A stretch of 64,000 nt of DNA from Proteiniphilum sp. UBA1403 (GTDB lineage: Bacteria; Bacteroidota; Bacteroidia; Bacteroidales; Dysgonomonadaceae). The number at the start of each line of letters is the position of its first letter. Position 1 is the stretch's first letter. The DNA is taken from positions 62,001-126,000 of the forward strand of contig DBQD01000036.1 in NCBI GenBank assembly GCA_002305715.1, written 5' to 3'. Positions 9,995-17,866 of the stretch are shown piece by piece. The notes under the pieces are model-generated. The model was given only the letters and a program-made list of their open reading frames with translations. It did no database searches and was not told where the DNA came from. The translations under genes were made by a program, and so were the position numbers.

Positions 9995-10034
9995 AGAGAG
10001 GGCAAGGAGTTAATATGCCTTGTCCTCTCTTTTC
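9995..10034 (+). terminator. Intrinsic-terminator-like hairpin after xyn10C
   Basis: The arms AGAGAGGGCAAGG (9995-10007) and CCTTGTCCTCTCT (10018-10030) form a 13-bp stem with one G-U pair and a 10-base loop, followed by TTTTC. It lies 21 bases after the xyn10C stop and only 18 bases before the ATG of the next gene. No room is left for a separate promoter behind it, so it may be a partial terminator or an mRNA-stabilising end that sets stoichiometry between the xus core and the downstream enzymes. Confidence 0.75.
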
Positions 10035-10052
10035 AAAAAACAACTTTTTCCT

Positions 10053-12002
10053 ATGCGTTATCTTTTCTTCCTATATATGTTATGTGCTTTATTGCTTTCT
10101 TCTTGTGCGGACACTCCATTACCCGTAGAGGAAGAAGACAAAGAAGAAAACCCTGTTAACCCTCCCGACATTTCGGAACCGAAGACCGGGTTGGCTCGAC
10201 TTTATGTAGCTGGAAGATATTTGAAAAACAGCGAGGGTAAAGTAATTAATCTACATGGTTTTGCACAAACCTATAGCCCTTTTTTTAATCAAAATGCATG
10301 GGGGAACTACGATGTAACAGGTTGTGTTCGCTACAATAAATTAATGATTGATGGCATTCTTTCAGCCGGTTGGAGAATGAATTTCGTAAGGATGCATATG
10401 GATCCATATTGGAGTGACGACCCAACGAAACCATCCGTCCGGTATGAAGGACATGAACGTTTTTCGATCACACGCTTTAAAAAATATTTGGATGAGGTAT
10501 TCATCCCAATGGCTCAATATGCCAACGAGAAAGGGTTGTATGTGGTATTCCGTCCTCCAGGTGTTGCACCTGAAAAAATAGCAGTAGGTGATGATTATAA
10601 TCTTTTCTTAGAAGAGGTGTGGAGCACTGTCTCAGCACATCCCCAAATAAAAAACAATCCAGGTATCATGTTCGAACTGGCTAATGAACCAATCAACATA
10701 CTTGGAACTGATGGCACTTATGCCAGTAACGGTCAGGGTCATTTTGACCAAATGAAACTATTCTGCCAGCGTATAGTTGATAAGATCCGTGCCAATGCAG
10801 ACAACATCATATGGGTTCCCGGTCTGGCTTACCAATCCTCCTTCAGTGGTTTTGCCAATAATCCTGTTGAAGGTACTAATATAGGATATGCCGTACATGC
10901 CTATCCCGGTTGGTACGGAAGTGATACAGAAGAAGCAAGTCCGGAATTAGGTGGTACGATGGGTGGTGGATATGAAAGCTTTCAGCGAGGCTGGAATGTA
11001 CAAGTAAAACCGGTAGCCGATATTGCTCCGATTATGGTAACTGAAATGGACTGGGCTCCTAAAAAATACGAAGCTTCTTGGGGCAAAAGCTTTACGGGTA
11101 CCGTAGGTGGTCCCGGTTTTGGTGCCAACTTCAAATATATTGTCGACATGACAGGAAATGTGAGTTGGTTGCTCTTTACCGAATGTCATCGTTTAGCGGT
11201 TTTCAACAATACTCCCGGAACACCCGGACAATATATATTTCTAAACGACCCTGAAGCATGTCCATGGCCCATCTATCATTGGTTCAAAGAATACATGTCT
11301 ACAAGTAACGGAAACTCATCAGCTTTGGAAAAACTGGAAATCATAGGAGTAGACAACTCATTGGAAATATTAACTGGTGGTGAACGTTATCTGATTACAG
11401 TGGCTACATTTGCCGACGGTACTACAAGCTATGTAACAGCAGATACCCGCTTTTTCGTTTCGAATGAATCTATTCTCAAGATTACAGAGAAAGGTGTTGT
11501 ACAAGCACTTAAAGACGGAACAGCTACAGTTACAGCCTCTTACACCTCTCCCAATGGGGAAACACATGAAGTAACAGTAACCATTCATGCCACCACCTTT
11601 CCACTTACAGCCACCATGTTCAACCCCTCCATTTTCGCAGATGGGACGTTTGACGAAGAGACAAATACATTGATTACCGGTCAGTGGGGTTTTGGAGGAT
11701 GGTGGTATAACAAAGGTGTAGATCTTTCCAGTTATAAATATTTGGTGGCAGAACTTGACAATGACAACGAATCGGGAGTCTCCTTCCGTCTCTTCGATGA
11801 AAATAATTACTGGTCGCAGCCTGCAATGTACGATTTCGGAAACAATCGTCGTGTGACAGTAGATCTGCATAATATGTTTAAACAAGTGGGAGATCAACAT
11901 GTCAAATTAAATCCATCTCATATCTACATCATCGGTTTTTGGTCATCAGGAAATAAACCGATTGTAATTAAAAATGTATATTTAGCTGACAATCCAAATT
12001 AA
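10053..12002 (+). CDS. GH5 family endo-glycanase lipoprotein with C-terminal Ig-like and CBM-like domains
   Basis: A 649-residue lipoprotein from the ATG at 10053 (MRYLFFLYMLCALLLSSC, lipidation at C18). An upstream TTG at 10020 lies inside the terminator hairpin and is rejected as the start. The GH5 barrel spans about residues 40-420. The catalytic acid/base is E212 in ELANEPIN and the nucleophile E331 in VTEMDW. Then comes a BIG2-like bacterial Ig domain (about 430-520, 'ADGTTSYVTADTRFFVSNES..') and a C-terminal beta-sandwich (about 530-649) that looks like a binding module. Xylan loci often carry xylan-active GH5 members (for example subfamily 21), so endoxylanase is the likely activity, but I cannot assign the subfamily; glucanase or mannanase activity is not excluded. 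Confidence 0.85.
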   Translation: MRYLFFLYMLCALLLSSCADTPLPVEEEDKEENPVNPPDISEPKTGLARLYVAGRYLKNSEGKVINLHGFAQTYSPFFNQNAWGNYDVTGCVRYNKLMIDGILSAGWRMNFVRMHMDPYWSDDPTKPSVRYEGHERFSITRFKKYLDEVFIPMAQYANEKGLYVVFRPPGVAPEKIAVGDDYNLFLEEVWSTVSAHPQIKNNPGIMFELANEPINILGTDGTYASNGQGHFDQMKLFCQRIVDKIRANADNIIWVPGLAYQSSFSGFANNPVEGTNIGYAVHAYPGWYGSDTEEASPELGGTMGGGYESFQRGWNVQVKPVADIAPIMVTEMDWAPKKYEASWGKSFTGTVGGPGFGANFKYIVDMTGNVSWLLFTECHRLAVFNNTPGTPGQYIFLNDPEACPWPIYHWFKEYMSTSNGNSSALEKLEIIGVDNSLEILTGGERYLITVATFADGTTSYVTADTRFFVSNESILKITEKGVVQALKDGTATVTASYTSPNGETHEVTVTIHATTFPLTATMFNPSIFADGTFDEETNTLITGQWGFGGWWYNKGVDLSSYKYLVAELDNDNESGVSFRLFDENNYWSQPAMYDFGNNRRVTVDLHNMFKQVGDQHVKLNPSHIYIIGFWSSGNKPIVIKNVYLADNPN

Positions 12003-12014
12003 CAAAGTAAGTAT

Positions 12015-13601
12015 ATGAACAGACTTTTTCAATCATTGCTGTTATTTTTCACCCTTTTTATATTGTTCAGTGGAACGACTTTAGCGGGTGATGGAACAAA
12101 AGCAATTAATCCGATTATCTGGGCTGATGTACCTGACCCAGCTATGGTACGTGTAGGAGACACCTATTACATGAGTAGTACAACCATGCACATGAGTCCC
12201 GGACTCCCCATTATGAAATCGAAAGACCTCGTGAACTGGAAACTTGTTAGCTATGCTTATGACACGCTAGCCGATAACGAAAAACTGCGTCTTGAGAATG
12301 GCAATAATGCCTATGGGGCAGGTTCATGGGCTAGTAGCATACGCTACCACAATGGATTATTTTACGTTTCTACCTTTTCAGCTACATCTGGAAAAACACA
12401 CGTTTATACTACAGATAACATTGAAAAAGGAGAGTGGACAGTAAAGTGTTTTGAGCCAGTTTTACACGATCATTCGCTCTTCTTTGATGAAGATGGAAGA
12501 GTTTATATGATATATGGAGCAGGTGATATCCGAATTGCAGAACTTACGGAAGATGTGTCCGGATTAAAAGAAAATGGAATCAACAAGGTGATCATTCCTA
12601 ACGCCAGTCGTGTTGCATCAGAAAAGGTAGGATTACCAGCAGAGGGAACACATATATTCAAACACAACGGATATTATTATATTTTCAACATCACCTGGCC
12701 ACGAAACGACATGCGGACTGTGATAATACATCGTGCAAAAAAAATCACAGGTCCTTATGAAGGTAAGGTAGCACTTAGGGATCGAGGAATAGCACAGGGA
12801 AGTATCATTGACACACCCCAAGGAGAATGGTATGCCTACATGTTTCGCGATTATGGTTCAGTGGGTCGCATTCCGTATTTGATGCCGATGAAATGGGAGA
12901 ACGACTGGCCTGTTCTAGGTATAGACGGAGTTGTGCCCGACACTCTCGACATCAATACTGAGGACCAATTAAATGCTTCGGGAATTGTTGCTTCTGATGA
13001 GTTCAATCGTATGCCTGATGATGATCCACTACCATTATATTGGCAATGGAACCACAATCCAGACAATCGATACTGGTCGCTTTCCGACTCTCCGGGATAC
13101 CTTCGACTAATTAGTGGTAGAATTGACAATTCAATTCTACAGGTTAGAAATACGCTTACTCAACGGACCTTCGGCCCAGTTTCTGCTGCATCAACTTTCG
13201 TGGAAGTAAACGGAATGAAAGATGGTGATTATGCCGGAATGATTGCTTTACAGAAAAAGTTTGGTTTTGTCGGTGTAAAAAAAGAGAATAGCCAATTCAG
13301 TATTGTGATGATTAATGGTGAAGAGGAAGAGCCTATTGAAGTTGCATCCATACCTCTCAAACAAAATGGTGTTCACTTAAAAATTGAATGTGATTTCACC
13401 GAACGAAGAGACAAAGCTACTTTCTTCTACAGTTTGGATGGATTGAAATGGGAACCTATCGGGAACACACTACAAATGTCCTATACCCTACCCCACTTCA
13501 TGGGATATAGATTTGGTCTGACTTATTATTCCACCAAAGAGACTGGAGGGTATACAGATTTCGATTACTACAGAATCGAAGACCAAATAACAAATAATTG
13601 A
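12015..13601 (+). CDS. GH43 beta-xylosidase / alpha-L-arabinofuranosidase with C-terminal beta-sandwich
   Basis: A 528-residue exported enzyme with a cleavable signal (about residues 1-25, ending TTLAG). The five-bladed propeller shows all three GH43 acids: the base Asp in 'WADVPDPAMVR', the pKa-modulating Asp in 'LHDHSLFFDEDGRVYM', and the acid Glu in 'GLPAEGTHIF'. The C-terminal about 200 residues ('DEFNRMPDDDPLPLYWQWNHNPDN' onward) are the concanavalin-A-like DUF1349/GH43-C domain. The motif 'MSSTTMHMSPGLPIMKSKDLVNW' is typical of the GH43_12 / XynB-like clade, which releases xylose or arabinose from xylo-oligosaccharides. It starts 12 bases after the GH5 gene and is probably co-transcribed. 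A weak 6-bp stem (13615-13632) lies in the 61-base gap after it. Confidence 0.87.
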   Translation: MNRLFQSLLLFFTLFILFSGTTLAGDGTKAINPIIWADVPDPAMVRVGDTYYMSSTTMHMSPGLPIMKSKDLVNWKLVSYAYDTLADNEKLRLENGNNAYGAGSWASSIRYHNGLFYVSTFSATSGKTHVYTTDNIEKGEWTVKCFEPVLHDHSLFFDEDGRVYMIYGAGDIRIAELTEDVSGLKENGINKVIIPNASRVASEKVGLPAEGTHIFKHNGYYYIFNITWPRNDMRTVIIHRAKKITGPYEGKVALRDRGIAQGSIIDTPQGEWYAYMFRDYGSVGRIPYLMPMKWENDWPVLGIDGVVPDTLDINTEDQLNASGIVASDEFNRMPDDDPLPLYWQWNHNPDNRYWSLSDSPGYLRLISGRIDNSILQVRNTLTQRTFGPVSAASTFVEVNGMKDGDYAGMIALQKKFGFVGVKKENSQFSIVMINGEEEEPIEVASIPLKQNGVHLKIECDFTERRDKATFFYSLDGLKWEPIGNTLQMSYTLPHFMGYRFGLTYYSTKETGGYTDFDYYRIEDQITNN

Positions 13602-13662
13602 ACTCAATATAATGGATGTGCGGATCCACATCGGATGCACAGCGTGAATTCATATTTATATT

Positions 13663-14946
13663 ATGAACATCAAATTTTGTCAAACACTCATTTTAATTGG
13701 TTGCATGCTTTTGACCAATTGCACATTTGCACAACAGAAGCCCTGGGAAAAGGGAGCCTTCGAGACAGGTGTGTATCGCAATCTGCTTGCAGAAATTGGA
13801 TACAAACAGTCTGAAATAGATGCTAGAATTGAACAAGTTTTCTTTGAACTGTTCGAAGGTTCAAAGAAAATATATTTTGAGGTGGGAGATTCCATGGCAT
13901 ACATCTCCGATATAAAAAACAACGACGTCCGATCAGAGGGTATGTCATACGGAATGATGATTGCCGTGCAATTCAATAAAAAAGAAATGTTCGATCGACT
14001 TTGGCGCTGGTCGAAGCATTACATGCAACATCAAGAAGGGCCTATGAAAGCATATTTTCGTTGGAGCTGTCGTACAGATGGTACACCGAATTCACAAGGA
14101 CCAGCTTCAGATGGAGAGTTATATTTCATAACCTCACTCATTTTTGCCTCCAACCTATGGGGTAACGACACAGGTATTGATTATCTCGCCGAAGCACAGT
14201 TTATCCTTAACAACTCCATGGACAAAAGCGGGGAAAACGGGGTCACACCATTAATACATCCCGAAAAGCAGCTTATTACATTTGTACCTGTTGGATTTGG
14301 TGCTAACTTTACAGACCCTTCCTACCATCTTCCTGCTTTTTATGAAGTGTGGGCTCGTTGGGCCGAAGATGGAAGATCTGATTATTGGAGAGAGTGTGCC
14401 CGAATTAGCCGTGATTACCTACATAAAGCCATTCATCCCGAGACTGGGTTAAACCCTGACTATAGCAATTACGACGGATCACTGTTAAATAGCGGACGAA
14501 TTATTGGCGATGCATTTAGGTTCGACTCATGGCGTGTACCGTTGAATATTACTCTTGATTATTCTTGGGCATGTGAAGACAAGGAATGGCAACAACAATA
14601 TGGTCATACCATTCAGAACTTCCTCTATTCAAAAGGGTTAGAAACATTTGTGGATCAGTACAATGTGGATGGTACTGATGTGACTGAAATTTTGGGTGCT
14701 GGAGGATACACAAAACTACGTCACTCACTTGGTTTGGTGGCCAGTTCTGCAGCAGTCTCATTGGTTTGCTCACATGAAAAAAGTAGGGAGTTTGTGAACC
14801 ATTTCTGGAACAGTCGCCATGAACCATATGATGATGGATATTTCGATGCTTACTATGACGGATTGTTACAACTGTTTGCATACATGCATCTGAGCGGAAA
14901 ATATCGGATCATCACACCCGAGACAACACATACTATAGAAAAATAA
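13663..14946 (+). CDS. GH8 reducing-end xylose-releasing exo-oligoxylanase (Rex type)
   Basis: A 427-residue GH8 enzyme with a signal peptide ending about 'CTFAQQ'. It matches the Rex subgroup (EC 3.2.1.156), which removes single xyloses from the reducing end of xylo-oligosaccharides of three or more units. The (alpha/alpha)6-barrel landmarks are the proton donor E92 in 'RSEGMSYGMMI', 'PASDGELYF' with the active-site Asp, and the probable base D288 in 'FRFDSWRVPLNI'. Length and motifs agree with characterised Rex enzymes such as that of Bacillus halodurans. The signal contains a cysteine (LLTNC) that could serve as a lipobox, so lipidated or free periplasmic forms are both possible. It would act after endoxylanases in the periplasm. 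Confidence 0.9.
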   Translation: MNIKFCQTLILIGCMLLTNCTFAQQKPWEKGAFETGVYRNLLAEIGYKQSEIDARIEQVFFELFEGSKKIYFEVGDSMAYISDIKNNDVRSEGMSYGMMIAVQFNKKEMFDRLWRWSKHYMQHQEGPMKAYFRWSCRTDGTPNSQGPASDGELYFITSLIFASNLWGNDTGIDYLAEAQFILNNSMDKSGENGVTPLIHPEKQLITFVPVGFGANFTDPSYHLPAFYEVWARWAEDGRSDYWRECARISRDYLHKAIHPETGLNPDYSNYDGSLLNSGRIIGDAFRFDSWRVPLNITLDYSWACEDKEWQQQYGHTIQNFLYSKGLETFVDQYNVDGTDVTEILGAGGYTKLRHSLGLVASSAAVSLVCSHEKSREFVNHFWNSRHEPYDDGYFDAYYDGLLQLFAYMHLSGKYRIITPETTHTIEK

Positions 14947-14980
14947 CGTAAGACTGTAATATATATATTTAAACGCTTTT

Positions 14981-17842
14981 ATGATTCTGTCTATGAAAAA
15001 TCTGAACGCTTTATTACGCAGACAAATTCTCATGGGAATATGTTTGGCATTTTGCCTTTTCTCCACGATGGAGTTAATGGCACAGCAATCGAAATATATA
15101 CATCGAGCTGCTGGTAACCCTTACCTCCCTTTGTGGGAACATCTCCCCGACGGTGAACCTCGCGTGTTTGAAGACCCAGACAATCCGGGTAAGTTTCGCG
15201 CTTACATTATTGGATCACATGACTTAAGAGTTACCAGTTATTGCGGACCTGATATCAGAATGTGGTCTGCACCGGTTGAAGACCTAACTCAGTGGAGAGA
15301 CGAAGGTCCCATCTTCACCTATCCAATTGATGGTCAATGGGATGTTATGTATGCTCCAGATCTTGTGGAAGTGAAGAAAAAGGATGGAACAAAAGAGTAT
15401 TATCTCTATCCACATAGCCGTGGTCCACGTAGAGAAGCAATGGTTGCAAAAGGAAGCCGTCCTGACGGTCCTTTTACTCCCATCAACCTGACCGAAGATG
15501 GTAGAAGTACAATTCCCGGAAGTATCATGGGTTTTGATCCCGCTGTTTATATTGAATATGTAACCGACCCCTCTGATCCCGATTACGAGATTGGTTTTAG
15601 AGCTTATGGTTTCTGGGGGTTCCAACGTTCGTTGGCTGCTCAGTTGGATCAAAACACCATGTATTCACTTAGACCAGGTACAGAAGTAATCAGCTACCTT
15701 CTCCCTGCAAGTGCTCGTTATGGAGTAATTCGTGACCCGGAAGGTACTCAGTACCCTCAAATTTATCCGGATCAGGATTTGAAGACATTCAACTTTTTTG
15801 AAGCATCATCCATTCGAAAGGTTGGTAACAAATATGTAACCGTCTTCAGTGGATATTCTGGTCCTGAATATGGTGTGGGCAGTTCAAACTCCACCTTGCG
15901 ATATGCTGTAGGTGACTCACCGTTAGGTCCTTGGAGAAGTGGAGGTGTACTTGTGGATTCTCGAGCTCCGGTTCTCAATAAAGATGGTTCAGCCATTGAA
16001 ACCTCATATGCCGGTCACAATACACATGGAAGTATTGAGTTAATTAATGACCAGTGGTATGTCTTCTATCACAGACCACCAAGAGGATTTGGATTTGCTC
16101 GCCAGCCCATGGTAGCACCCATTAAGGTTGAGTGGGATGAAAAACCTGTATCAGAAGGTGGTATGGTTCGCATCAGAGCATATGATCCTTTTGCAGAAGA
16201 CGAAATATGGCACGCCAAGGACAGCAAGGGAATAGAATATAAGGGAGCAGAGGTTACCTCAGAAGGTTTCCATATATTCGGACTTGATCCTTATCAATAT
16301 TATTCTGCAGGATATGCTTGCTATTTGTCCGACAATAGCATACAGCAGGACGCTTGGGATATATGGAACAACCATATGTCAATCGACCATGTTAAAAATG
16401 GGCATATTATCGGATACAAATATTTTGGATTTAGTGGTTTGAAAAAGAGCACCAAAGGCTTAAAACCCTTTGAGGGAACAAAAAAAGGAAACAAGACTGC
16501 TTTCAACCTCTTCCTGACACCTAAAACATCGAAATCGTTCAAAATCAATGTATGGATGGATGGTCCGTGGGACAATGAGACATGGAAAGGTACAAAATTA
16601 GGAGAGATAGTTGTTCCGGCTAATTCTGAAGAAAAGATGACACAATTCTCCATCGATGTTGCCAAATTTGTAGATCACCTTGATGGTAAACATGCTATTT
16701 TCTTAGTGGCTGAGGGACCAGATTCAACTGAACTCTTCGAATTAATTGGACTTGGTTTCAGTTCCAAGAAAAAGAAAATTGCTCCTCCTGTAGTTCCTTC
16801 TGTATCTATTACTGTAGACAGAAATGCAATAGAGTTACCGAAATATCCTGTCAGATCAACAAATGAGAATGGTATTGTTGGCTATGACCTTTATGAGTCA
16901 TCCTATACGTTGCCATACGGTACTACAACATTACCCACAGTAACCGCATCGTCCGACAACAAGAAGGTGAAAGTAAACATTACTCAGGCAAACTCACTCA
17001 CAGGTAGTGCAAAGATTGAATTTGACTACAACGGCGTAGTTAAAACATACAAAATTCAGTTTGAAACGGTAAAAGAAGAATTGCATGTCTACCTTTGTTT
17101 AGGCCAATCGAATATGGAAGGTCATGTACGGGTCAAACCGGAAGATACAGTCGGTATTGACAATCGTTTCCGCATGATGCAGACTATTGATTGTGACAAT
17201 CTTGGTAGAGTAAAAGGAAATTGGTATAAAGCTGTTCCTCCACTTGTACGTTGCCATACAGGTCTTGGACCTGTTGACTTTTTTGGAAGAAAAATGACTG
17301 CAGAGCTGCCTGCTCATATAACAGTGGGTGTAATCAATGTTGCAATTGGAGGATGTAAGATTGAACTTTTCGACAATGAGAACTATCAGGAGTATGTGTC
17401 TACCTCTCCTGATTGGCTCAAGAATATGGTTGCTGAGTATGATGGTAATCCCTACCAACGTTTAGTGGATATGGCACGTCTGGCAATAGAGCAGGGTGGT
17501 ATCATAAAAGGAATTCTGCTTCATCAAGGAGAGTCCAACACAGGCGACAAAGAGTGGCCATCAAAAGTAAAAAAGGTCTATGATTCGCTCCTAAAAGATG
17601 TAGGATTGGCTCCTAATACAGTACCCTTACTTGCCGGAGAGGTTGTACATGCTGATCAAGGTGGTGTGTGTGCATCTATGAATGAGATTATCCAAACGTT
17701 ACCACAAACAATCAAAAATAGCTATGTCATTTCTTCAGCAGGCTGCAAAGATGGACCGGATAACCTTCATTTTTCGGCGGAAGGTTATAAAATGCTAGGT
17801 GAACGTTATGCTGATCAAATGCTCTCAATATTAAGCAAATAA
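14981..17842 (+). CDS. Multidomain GH43-like propeller / CBM6-like / CE6 acetyl-xylan esterase
   Basis: A 953-residue exported protein; an in-frame ATG at 14993 is an equally good start, and the signal ends near 'MELMAQQ'. Residues about 40-410 form a GH43-like five-bladed propeller. Candidate acids are the Asp in 'VFEDPDNPGKF', the Asp in 'IMGFDPAVYIEY' and the Glu in 'FFEASSIRKVG'. Residues about 430-600 look like a CBM6-type beta-sandwich, then an Ig-like linker. Residues about 700-953 are a SASA/CE6 esterase with nucleophile S710 in 'LCLGQSNMEG', 'LLHQGESNTG' and a C-terminal 'DNLHFSAEGY' supplying Asp/His. It may couple arabinosyl or xylosyl removal with deacetylation of the same xylan region. 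Whether the propeller is active is not clear from sequence. Confidence 0.85.
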   Translation: MILSMKNLNALLRRQILMGICLAFCLFSTMELMAQQSKYIHRAAGNPYLPLWEHLPDGEPRVFEDPDNPGKFRAYIIGSHDLRVTSYCGPDIRMWSAPVEDLTQWRDEGPIFTYPIDGQWDVMYAPDLVEVKKKDGTKEYYLYPHSRGPRREAMVAKGSRPDGPFTPINLTEDGRSTIPGSIMGFDPAVYIEYVTDPSDPDYEIGFRAYGFWGFQRSLAAQLDQNTMYSLRPGTEVISYLLPASARYGVIRDPEGTQYPQIYPDQDLKTFNFFEASSIRKVGNKYVTVFSGYSGPEYGVGSSNSTLRYAVGDSPLGPWRSGGVLVDSRAPVLNKDGSAIETSYAGHNTHGSIELINDQWYVFYHRPPRGFGFARQPMVAPIKVEWDEKPVSEGGMVRIRAYDPFAEDEIWHAKDSKGIEYKGAEVTSEGFHIFGLDPYQYYSAGYACYLSDNSIQQDAWDIWNNHMSIDHVKNGHIIGYKYFGFSGLKKSTKGLKPFEGTKKGNKTAFNLFLTPKTSKSFKINVWMDGPWDNETWKGTKLGEIVVPANSEEKMTQFSIDVAKFVDHLDGKHAIFLVAEGPDSTELFELIGLGFSSKKKKIAPPVVPSVSITVDRNAIELPKYPVRSTNENGIVGYDLYESSYTLPYGTTTLPTVTASSDNKKVKVNITQANSLTGSAKIEFDYNGVVKTYKIQFETVKEELHVYLCLGQSNMEGHVRVKPEDTVGIDNRFRMMQTIDCDNLGRVKGNWYKAVPPLVRCHTGLGPVDFFGRKMTAELPAHITVGVINVAIGGCKIELFDNENYQEYVSTSPDWLKNMVAEYDGNPYQRLVDMARLAIEQGGIIKGILLHQGESNTGDKEWPSKVKKVYDSLLKDVGLAPNTVPLLAGEVVHADQGGVCASMNEIIQTLPQTIKNSYVISSAGCKDGPDNLHFSAEGYKMLGERYADQMLSILSK

Positions 17843-17866
17843 AAGATTTTCTAGTATTTAAAAAAG

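Noticed and set aside
10020..10052. Upstream TTG start extending the GH5 protein by 11 residues
   Set aside because: The extension lies within the terminator stem and its T-run and spoils the lipoprotein signal that begins at the ATG at 10053.
13615..13632. GATGTG/CACATC hairpin between the GH43 and GH8 genes
   Set aside because: Only 6 bp with no T-run; too weak to call a terminator or operator.
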